Shown: positions 44,005 to 50,107 of the stretch, one piece after another
How the letters are laid out: each line of letters starts with the position of its first letter
Numbering within the stretch: position 1 is the first letter of the stretch
Assembly (NCBI GenBank): GCA_020436935.1
Contig: JAGQWX010000037.1
Span: forward strand, 1 to 50,107
Reading direction: 5' to 3'
DNA from: Saprospiraceae bacterium
GTDB taxonomy: Bacteria > Bacteroidota > Bacteroidia > Chitinophagales > Saprospiraceae
Length of the DNA stretch: 50,107 nucleotides
The notes under the pieces: model-generated
What the model was told of the DNA's origin: nothing
Database searches by the model: none
Seen by the model: only the letters and a program-made list of their open reading frames with translations
Position numbers and translations under genes: made by a program

Positions 44005-44754
44005 TCAACTAAACTTCAACACAAAACCCTCCTGACTCCCCTCCAGATACGAACAGCTTTGCCACCATTCTCCCAGATTGAAATAAATCGATTTGCCATT
44101 GCTGAGGTGATGACTGATGGGAATATGTCTGTGGCCGAAAACGAAATAATCCGGTGCTTCAAATTTGGAGATGTAGGTTTCGCAGAAGTTGACGAGCCAT
44201 TCTTTGCTCATGTCTGAAATGCCCTCTTCGCGGCCTGTCATCCTACTGCTTTTGCTGGCCATACGCATGATGGCCAGACCGGTATTGGGATGGATTCTGG
44301 CAAAGAGCCACTTGGCGAGGGGGTTGGTGAGCACTCCCTTGAGGAGTTTGTAACCATGGTCGGAAGGTCCAAGGCCGTCGCCATGACCTACGAATATTTT
44401 TTTGCCGAAGCGCTCAAATATTTGGGGCTTGGTATAGATTTTCATACCAAATTCTTCTTCGAAGTAGTTGCGCACCCAGATGTCGTGGTTGCCCGTAAAG
44501 AAATGAAACTGCACGCCGTCATCGGCCATGGAGGCTATGGTGCCAAAAAGGCGTGAGTAACCTTTGGGAATGGTTTCTTTGTATTCAAACCAATAATCAA
44601 AAACATCACCTACCAGAAATACTTCGCTAGCGTCGTGCCTGATCTTTTCCAGCCATTGTACAATTTTGCGCTCACGTTCTTTGCTTTCCGGCAATGAACC
44701 GGATCCAAGATGAAAATCACTTGCGAAGTATATTTTATTTCGTTCCTCTGTCAT
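44005..44754 (-). CDS. lpxH: UDP-2,3-diacylglucosamine diphosphatase
   Basis: A 249-residue calcineurin-like phosphoesterase for lipid A synthesis, cleaving UDP-2,3-diacylglucosamine to lipid X. Starting at MTEERN (44754), metal-binding motifs are seen in order: ASDFHLG, GDVFDYW, TGNHDIW, GHGDGLG and FGHRHIP. Length fits Bacteroidota LpxH. A longer frame to 45000 overlaps the phosphatase and carries no conserved residues. Overlaps the alkaline phosphatase end by 20 bp; last gene of a five-gene run. Confidence 0.88.
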   Translation of the reverse strand: MTEERNKIYFASDFHLGSGSLPESKERERKIVQWLEKIRHDASEVFLVGDVFDYWFEYKETIPKGYSRLFGTIASMADDGVQFHFFTGNHDIWVRNYFEEEFGMKIYTKPQIFERFGKKIFVGHGDGLGPSDHGYKLLKGVLTNPLAKWLFARIHPNTGLAIMRMASKSSRMTGREEGISDMSKEWLVNFCETYISKFEAPDYFVFGHRHIPISHHLSNGKSIYFNLGEWWQSCSYLEGSQEGFVLKFS

Positions 44755-45898
44755 CCAGGATGATGCGTTGATTTTCTTCTTTCCAGCCCAGGGCCTTTCT
44801 GATTTTATCGTAAATGGATGTGTTCTCGTATATGCCCTGGAACAGCTCTGCACCCGGACCTGCAGCAAATACTGGTATGAGGGTTCCGGAGTGGTGGGTA
44901 GTTGCAAAGGAGATGCTGAGGCTGTCGCTGTTACTGCCCGGATTGATGGCCATTCCACCAGTTTCGTGGTCGGCGGTGATGACGAGCAGGGTTTCTCCAT
45001 TGGCGTCTATGTAGTCGAGTACCTTGCCAATGGTCTTGTCAAAGTCAAGCAATTCTGTTATCACGTAGTTTTTGTTGTTGGCGTGTCCACCCCAGTCGAT
45101 CTGTGAACCTTCAACCACCAGAAAAAATCCTTTCTCGGTATTGTCCAACGCTTTGATGGTAGCCATGGTCATGGGCTCGAGATAGGTCCTGCCTTGTGCT
45201 ACAGGAAGTGGATCATCATCGGCTGTGAACAAGGCATATTTCATACCTGAAGGGATGGTGGCCTTTTCGGGATCGATGTCCAGGAAGGATTCCACTTTGT
45301 ATCCATCTTTTTTCATTTTTTCTACGAGATTAAGCTCATCGCTTTTTCTTCGGTCGAAATATTTTTTGCCTCCACCAATGAGAATATCTGCATTACAATT
45401 GGCTACATCTACAGCAATCTCTTCGTAATTGTTGCGGTGGCGATTGTGGGCGATAAATGAGGCCGGAGTGGCGTGGACAATGGTGGAAGTAACGACAACT
45501 CCTGTTTTATAACCTTGAAGAATGGCTTCTTCGGTCAATGTCCTGATGGCTACTGTGTCTTTGTTGACTCCGATGGCTGCATTATAAGATTTTTCACCTA
45601 TTGAAAAGGCAGTGGCACCAGCCGCTGAGTCTGTAATGAGGTCGTCATAACTGTACGATTTGTGAAATCCGACAGAATGAAATCGCTCAAAGTTGAGTCG
45701 ATATCCGTTGCTGATCATTGCAGCGGTAATCTGGGTGAGGCCCATGCCATCGCCCACCATAAAAATGACATTTTTTGGCTTTTTGTGGCCAGCCATTTCT
45801 TTTTGAATGATTTCTTTTTCGATTACGATTTTTTCCTGGGGCTTACATGCAAAAACTAACAGCATGGTGATTGCTGCTACAACTTGTATTTTTCTCAT
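44735..45898 (-). CDS. PhoA-family alkaline phosphatase lipoprotein
   Basis: A 387-residue phosphomonoesterase. A lipoprotein signal ends at Cys18 (LLVFAC). Motifs are MVGDGMG (Asp50, metal), DSAAGATA (nucleophile Ser91), VVEGSQIDWGGHANN and TADHETGG, with a final TTHHSG His. It is shorter than E. coli PhoA and lacks its crown insertions. Probably anchored in the periplasm or outer membrane to scavenge phosphate; no Pho-box-like signal seen. Its ATG overlaps the preceding gene's TGA (ATGA). Confidence 0.9.
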   Translation of the reverse strand: MRKIQVVAAITMLLVFACKPQEKIVIEKEIIQKEMAGHKKPKNVIFMVGDGMGLTQITAAMISNGYRLNFERFHSVGFHKSYSYDDLITDSAAGATAFSIGEKSYNAAIGVNKDTVAIRTLTEEAILQGYKTGVVVTSTIVHATPASFIAHNRHRNNYEEIAVDVANCNADILIGGGKKYFDRRKSDELNLVEKMKKDGYKVESFLDIDPEKATIPSGMKYALFTADDDPLPVAQGRTYLEPMTMATIKALDNTEKGFFLVVEGSQIDWGGHANNKNYVITELLDFDKTIGKVLDYIDANGETLLVITADHETGGMAINPGSNSDSLSISFATTHHSGTLIPVFAAGPGAELFQGIYENTSIYDKIRKALGWKEENQRIILDDRGTK

Positions 45899-46416
45899 TG
45901 TTTTGGTATGGTTTCTTCGTCTTTAAATCCCAAAATCTGACCATCGGGCAATATTTCCATGGTCATCAATTGTGATTTTTCGGGGTCGATGTCAGTTTCC
46001 ATTTCCGGGTCCATCACGCCTGTAACGATGTGTATGATGATGTCTTCATCAATGCGGGCCGCCGACCTGAGGATGAAGCCATCCTTGTAATTGGTACCTG
46101 CAATGACCTTCCGGGAAATGAGATTGCCCTGTGTATCTATTGTGGCTGCAATGTATTCATATTTGAGCAATGCTGTTCTGTAATAGATCAGGCACTGGTA
46201 TTTCTCTTGTTTGGGCAACTTGAGACAAGGGAAGTATTCGGTCATCTCATCTTCATCGGGACCTTCCCAGTTTTCAATAAAATGGAAAACGAGGTCGAAA
46301 GGCAGATCTTCATTGGTCTGTCTGAAATGTTGAATGGATTCTTCCGTAAGGGTGAAAGGTGGTTCCACTTCCGGAAAGAACGAAAGAAGTTCTTTGATGT
46401 CGGGAAGTTTGCTCAT
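45895..46416 (-). CDS. Conserved-looking cytoplasmic protein of unknown function
   Basis: A 173-residue acidic protein without signal or TM segments. An N-terminal LPDIKELLSFFPEVEPPFTLTEES leads to a compact beta-rich part (YQCLIYYRTALLKYEYIAATID, LISRKVIAGTN). Not recognised. Sits 2 bp after the OmpA-like gene and overlaps the phosphatase start by 4 bp, so translated with both. Confidence 0.7.
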   Translation of the reverse strand: MSKLPDIKELLSFFPEVEPPFTLTEESIQHFRQTNEDLPFDLVFHFIENWEGPDEDEMTEYFPCLKLPKQEKYQCLIYYRTALLKYEYIAATIDTQGNLISRKVIAGTNYKDGFILRSAARIDEDIIIHIVTGVMDPEMETDIDPEKSQLMTMEILPDGQILGFKDEETIPKQ

Positions 46417-46418
46417 GA

Positions 46419-48584
46419 TTACTTTTCGAATTTTAGATATTCTGCCAGGTCAGGGAAGGCAGAAAGTTTTTCTGAAACTTGGTCTTCGGTCATTTTGCGG
46501 CCATATAAAAACGGTACCACGGTGGCGTTGAGCATATTGTTGCGCAGCATTTCATTTTTGAAGCCTCTTGCTTCGCCATAGGTCTTAAATAAGCCGATGT
46601 AATACTGGTAATTTTCTCTGCCGGGCGATTTGATGACAAAGGCGTCTTTCCTTGTTTTCACCAGATCTGTGCGCAACATCTGACTGGTTTCGGCGATCTG
46701 TACCGCATAGAACAACGAATTGTAAGCTTCATTCCAAATCTCCGCTCTTTCGTCGGTGAGTTCAGCTTTAATGACCGGCTTGTCGTCTACAACACGCAAT
46801 TTTGACGCATCGTAGTCATAGATTTTGATGTCTACTCTATTGTTGTTTAATCCGGCCAATCTTGGTTCTGATGATTTGACCATCGGAAAATTGTCCCCTT
46901 TGCCGAAAATAAATATCCGATTCTGCTGTATGCCTTGTTCACTGAGGAACTCAGCTACACGCTCTCCCCTTTTAGCAGTGTAAAAAAGATTGAAATCGGG
47001 CATGCCGACTGAAGTTGTATTGCTGAATAAACCCACTTTTATACCGGGATAGATTTTCATGATGTTAACCAGATTGTTGAGGGCATATTTGGCATTGGCG
47101 TTGAGGTCGTCGCCATTTTCCGTGAATTGAATGCCTTGATTGAGGTAGTCTCTCGCTGCTTCCTGCGGCACTTCTTCGTCCTTATTATCGGGAGAAGGCA
47201 CGTCTTCAAACGGGTCGCGAACTTCAGCAAAGTTTTCTTCACCTTCTACCTCCGTCTGCATCCAGACCGGTACATCGGTAAATTCCAGCTGATCGATCAT
47301 TTGTGTCTTAAGATATGCCAAATAGATGTCAAAACCACCAAATCCTTTGAGCCGGTCAGAGTAAAAGACAGCCTGTGTGCCATCTCCGCTTACGATGATA
47401 CCAAGATCATCTTTTGGAGAATTGACCGGCGGACCCAGGTTGCGTACTTTTTCCCAGCCCATGATATTTTTACTGTACCCGGAAACAAAAATGTCAAAGC
47501 CTCCATATCCTTCAAGCCTGTTGGAACTGAACAATAAAACTTTGGATCCTCTGCTGACAAAAGGGCTGACATCGTCATAGGCCGAGTTGATTTCGGGGCC
47601 AAGATTCACCGCTTCCTGCCATGCGCCGTCCGTTTTCCTCATGCTGTAAAGGTCGTACCCTCCGTAACCACCTTTGCGCTTTGAGGCAAAAATCCAGATG
47701 GAATCATTGAATACGAACAAATCCTTGTCGCCGATCGCACCATGGAAATCGCTCGCCACCTCCTTGGGGAAAGCCCGCTCCTGTGCGTCTCCGGCAAAAG
47801 GGTCGGTGTACAAGCGGCCTTCTTCTGACTTGCTGCCCTGAAGGAAATAAAGCTCGCTGCCATCTGAGTTGAAGCCCTGGATGATTTCCTGCTTAGAGGT
47901 GTTTTGTAGAGAATTAAATGCAAAAACCGGCGTCCAGTTGCCATTGACCAATTCTACGGAATACATGTCCATAGCATAAGTGCCGTATAAATCGTCTTTA
48001 AGTCCGTCCACATCACGGGGTCCACCTGTGGACATGTCGCGGTTGGAGGAAAAGTAGTATTTGTTGATGTAATTGGGGCTGTTGACAGGACGAACTTCAT
48101 CAAATTCCGTATTGACAGCCTGCCCAAGGTTCTCCACGTAGGCGATGGATAAGCTTTCGCTCATGCGCAGATTGACGGCGCATCTTTTGATTTCATTGGT
48201 GATGTAAGGCACGTCTTTATGATCTGCGGGAATACCCTTGAGGTAGAGCTTATAATGTAGGGCAGCGTCTTCATAATTGCCCTTGGCGTAGAATGACCTT
48301 GCATTGTATAAAAACAACAAAGGATTTCTCTCTTCTTCTTTATAAGCCCTGGCAAGATCGCTGATGGCTCCATCAGCGTCATTGAGAAAGTAGGAGGCAA
48401 TGCCCCTGATGAGGTAGGCCTGGCCGTCGCGATCTTCTTCTTTCATGGCGTCAACTACAGATCTTGCATCTTTGTAGCGTCCTTTTGCCAACAGGTTAGA
48501 GGCTGTATTGATCAAAAATTCCTGTGCCTGCATTTGGGTGAATAGCAAGCACAAAACGAATATTGAAAATAGGAGCCTTTTCAT
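46419..48584 (-). CDS. TPR-PD40-OmpA-like envelope protein with C-terminal SPOR-like region
   Basis: Start at MKRLLFS (48584) gives a signal peptide (to MQAQ) and 721 residues. TPR-like helices (about 20-140) are followed by PD40/WD40-like blades (about 160-440) with repeated FSSNRLEGYGGFDIF-type motifs, then a degenerate OmpA-like domain (about 480-600, NNRVDIKIYDY), and finally a SPOR-like segment (about 630-700, FYAVQIAETSQM, YYIGLFKTYGEA). The pattern resembles PorE-type periplasmic peptidoglycan-binding proteins but has no carboxypeptidase-regulatory domain. One base separates its ATG from the E2 stop. Confidence 0.8.
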   Translation of the reverse strand: MKRLLFSIFVLCLLFTQMQAQEFLINTASNLLAKGRYKDARSVVDAMKEEDRDGQAYLIRGIASYFLNDADGAISDLARAYKEEERNPLLFLYNARSFYAKGNYEDAALHYKLYLKGIPADHKDVPYITNEIKRCAVNLRMSESLSIAYVENLGQAVNTEFDEVRPVNSPNYINKYYFSSNRDMSTGGPRDVDGLKDDLYGTYAMDMYSVELVNGNWTPVFAFNSLQNTSKQEIIQGFNSDGSELYFLQGSKSEEGRLYTDPFAGDAQERAFPKEVASDFHGAIGDKDLFVFNDSIWIFASKRKGGYGGYDLYSMRKTDGAWQEAVNLGPEINSAYDDVSPFVSRGSKVLLFSSNRLEGYGGFDIFVSGYSKNIMGWEKVRNLGPPVNSPKDDLGIIVSGDGTQAVFYSDRLKGFGGFDIYLAYLKTQMIDQLEFTDVPVWMQTEVEGEENFAEVRDPFEDVPSPDNKDEEVPQEAARDYLNQGIQFTENGDDLNANAKYALNNLVNIMKIYPGIKVGLFSNTTSVGMPDFNLFYTAKRGERVAEFLSEQGIQQNRIFIFGKGDNFPMVKSSEPRLAGLNNNRVDIKIYDYDASKLRVVDDKPVIKAELTDERAEIWNEAYNSLFYAVQIAETSQMLRTDLVKTRKDAFVIKSPGRENYQYYIGLFKTYGEARGFKNEMLRNNMLNATVVPFLYGRKMTEDQVSEKLSAFPDLAEYLKFEK

Positions 48585-48585
48585 T

Positions 48586-49935
48586 TTAGACGATTCTGTT
48601 GATGTCAAATTTTTCGATATAATCTCCCACCCTCTTCAAAAAACTACCTCCCAGGAAGCCATCGATAAATCTGTGGTCATAAGACATCGAAAGGTACATC
48701 ATGTGTCTGATGGCAATGACGTCACCTGTTTCAGTCTCAAGAACGACAGGTTTTTTTCTAATGGCACCAAGCGCAAGTATAGCAGCCTGGGGTTGGTTGA
48801 TGATGGGAATACCCATGATGTTGCCAAAGGTACCAATGTTGGTGATGGTAAAGGTACCGTCTTTGATATCATCGGGTTTGAGTTTGTTTTCTCTGGCGCG
48901 TCTGGCAAGATCATTGACCTGAGCCGTGATGCCTTCAAGGCTGAGGTGTTGTGCCTTGCGAATGACCGGTACGATCAGATTGCCTGTTGGCAGCGCTGTT
49001 GCCATTCCGACATTGTAATCTTTGTAGATATAAACTTTATCGTCTGAAATGGAACAGTTGATTTTTGGAAAATCCTTTAAAGCCTTCACGACCGCCTCGA
49101 TAAAAATAGGCGTATAGGTCAGCTTTTCTCCATATTTTTTCTGGAAAATGTCTTTGTTTTTCTCACGCCACAGAACCACATTGGTGACATCTGACTCAAC
49201 AAATGAACTCACGTGTGGGGCGATGTCCTTAGATGCGACCATGTGATCAGCGATCATTTTGCGCATCCTGTCCATCTGCTCGATCTCAAAATCTCCTCCG
49301 GGCAATGGATATGAAGTGGTGGATTTTGGCGCTATGGTTGTTGTGGCTGCAGGTGCAGCTTTGACAACCGGAGCGGGCTGGGATTTGTTCCCTCTACTTT
49401 CGATATAGGTCAACAGGTCGTCCTTGGTCAGCCTTCCATCCTGACCACTTCCGTTAATACTTTCGAGTTCATCCAGACTGATGCCTTCTTCTTTGGCAAT
49501 ATTACGTACCAAAGGCGTATAAAATCTTTCAGATTTGTTGTATTCGATGGCTTTATTTTCGGCAGGCACTGCAATGCTTGCTGCCTCAAGAGGTTTCATC
49601 AGACTTTCTTCGATTTGCTCCGGACCAGGTGTTTCTTCCTCACTTACCGGGACTGAAAGTTCAGTTGTTTCCGGAGCTGCAATCTCTCCCTCACCTTCGG
49701 TTTCAATAATGGCTAGCACGTCGCCAATGGGCACTACTGCATCTTCGAAGTATTTGATTTCCAGAAGTTTACCCGCAAAAGGCGAAGGCACTTCAGAGTC
49801 CACTTTGTCGGTGGCTACTTCGAGTATGACTTCATCCTGCTCGATGGTGTCACCCACCTTTTTGTGCCATTTGATGATGGTTGCCTCTACAATACTTTCT
49901 CCCATTTTGGGCAGAATTAGTTCTGTCTTACCCAT
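48586..49935 (-). CDS. 2-oxo acid dehydrogenase E2 (dihydrolipoamide acyltransferase)
   Basis: A 449-residue E2. Order: lipoyl domain (1-79, lipoyl Lys44 in ATDKVDSE), Pro/Glu-rich linker, E3/E1-binding domain (about 137-172, FYTPLVRNIAKEEGISLDEL), Ala/Pro linker, catalytic domain (about 215-449) with active-site His421 and Asp425 in SYDHRFIDG. The TDKVDSEVPSP form is usual for branched-chain or generic E2s. ATG at 49935 is chosen because the frame upstream (to 50106) translates a 21-bp tandem repeat into PQRPKTN units, which is not protein-like. First gene of the five-gene run; E1 and E3 are not in the window. Confidence 0.88.
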   Translation of the reverse strand: MGKTELILPKMGESIVEATIIKWHKKVGDTIEQDEVILEVATDKVDSEVPSPFAGKLLEIKYFEDAVVPIGDVLAIIETEGEGEIAAPETTELSVPVSEEETPGPEQIEESLMKPLEAASIAVPAENKAIEYNKSERFYTPLVRNIAKEEGISLDELESINGSGQDGRLTKDDLLTYIESRGNKSQPAPVVKAAPAATTTIAPKSTTSYPLPGGDFEIEQMDRMRKMIADHMVASKDIAPHVSSFVESDVTNVVLWREKNKDIFQKKYGEKLTYTPIFIEAVVKALKDFPKINCSISDDKVYIYKDYNVGMATALPTGNLIVPVIRKAQHLSLEGITAQVNDLARRARENKLKPDDIKDGTFTITNIGTFGNIMGIPIINQPQAAILALGAIRKKPVVLETETGDVIAIRHMMYLSMSYDHRFIDGFLGGSFLKRVGDYIEKFDINRIV

Positions 49936-50017
49936 ATTGTTTAGTTCTTTCAATATAACGGCGACAAAGGTAAGCTTATTTATCAAATCTTTGGTGAGAT
50001 GAGGAATTTTGGGGAAT

Positions 50018-50080
50018 GTCTTTGGTCTTTGGGGGTTGGTCTTTGGTCTTTGGGGGTTGGTCTTTGGTCTTTGGGGGTTG
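50018..50080 (+). repeat. Three perfect 21-bp tandem repeats upstream of the E2 gene
   Basis: Units at 50018-50038, 50039-50059 and 50060-50080 are identical and consist of GTCTTTG GTCTTTG GGGGTTG. Diverged copies of the same word (reverse complement) lie at 55-86 next to the other end of the window. Because 21 is a multiple of three, the array stays open in all frames. Confidence 0.95.
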
Positions 50081-50107
50081 TGATACCTCATAGTATTGGT
50101 TGACATG
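50080..50107 (+). repeat. Right copy of the 28-bp inverted repeat
   Basis: Exact reverse complement of 24-51. It directly follows the 21-bp array and runs off the end of the window. Confidence 0.9.

Noticed and set aside
44755-45000. N-terminal extension of LpxH
   Set aside because: It overlaps the conserved C-terminal half of the alkaline phosphatase gene, and LpxH homologues begin near the ATG at 44754.
50018-50080. Possible CRISPR array
   Set aside because: The units are contiguous with no spacers, only 21 bp long, and no cas genes are present.
49936-50106. N-terminal extension of E2 with PQRPKTN repeats
   Set aside because: It is translation of a non-coding 21-bp tandem array; the lipoyl domain begins at the ATG at 49935.

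Overview
The window looks like a chromosomal segment of a Bacteroidota bacterium, most likely a free-living polysaccharide degrader of the Saprospiria/Cytophagia type. The signs are a type IX secretion (T9SS) CHU_C-type C-terminal domain (2690-5194), lipoproteins with acidic residues after the Cys, a TPR-PD40-OmpA protein (46419-48584), a Bacteroidota-type LpxH, and TAnnTTTG-like -7 boxes. No rRNA, tRNA, CRISPR array, phage or transposase was seen. Both ends lie in the same dispersed repeat, in opposite orientations. The window may therefore be a whole assembly contig that broke at repeats (inference).

Layout. (1) 1-610: gene-free and packed with degenerate intergenic repeats. (2) 611-10429, all minus: a tannase-like esterase, a secreted T9SS adhesin-like protein with Cys-containing repeats, then a tight cluster of secreted esterase, double cupin and PQQ-type dehydrogenase with an inserted haem c domain. 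(3) 10430-10961: a second copy of the repeat. (4) 10962-13027: LPG-synthase-like membrane protein overlapping a GT4 glycosyltransferase. (5) 13738-15429 (+): AspT/YidE-type transporter, convergent with a membrane-anchored LuxR-type HTH protein. (6) 16470-31625, all minus and closely packed: a beta-1,3/1,6-glucan (laminarin-type) utilisation locus. (7) 31981-43333: mixed genes, including GNAT, DUF1566, Crp/Fnr plus hydrolase, a class D beta-lactamase beside DUF4272 and Imm32-like genes, a divergent HxlR/NADP-reductase pair, and a fatty acid hydroxylase/Crp pair. (8) 43415-43847: a decayed HigB-like toxin remnant with an intact HigA-type antitoxin. (9) 44005-49935, minus: a five-gene overlapping run (dehydrogenase E2, OmpA/TPR protein, hypothetical, alkaline phosphatase, LpxH).

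The most interesting system is the glucan locus. In transcription order it encodes a glycosidase TIM barrel fused to an outer-membrane beta-barrel, a multi-module glycan-binding lipoprotein (interrupted by one in-frame TAA), a GH16 laminarinase lipoprotein, a large cytoplasmic phosphorylase (GH149-like), a GH30 lipoprotein, a GPH/MFS symporter and two GH17 enzymes without signal peptides. Together these form a plausible path: surface binding and endo-cleavage, outer-membrane passage, periplasmic debranching, symport, then cytoplasmic phosphorolysis/hydrolysis. No SusC or SusD gene lies in the window. The enzyme-porin fusion is a candidate replacement for that outer-membrane step (inference). 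The second GH17 appears to start at a CTG overlapping the stop of the first.

The second unusual theme is a family of composite intergenic repeats. Two roughly 220-bp copies about 10 kb apart are clearly alignable in opposite orientation. Fragments occur at both window ends, next to gene stop codons, and at the breakpoint of the truncated toxin gene.
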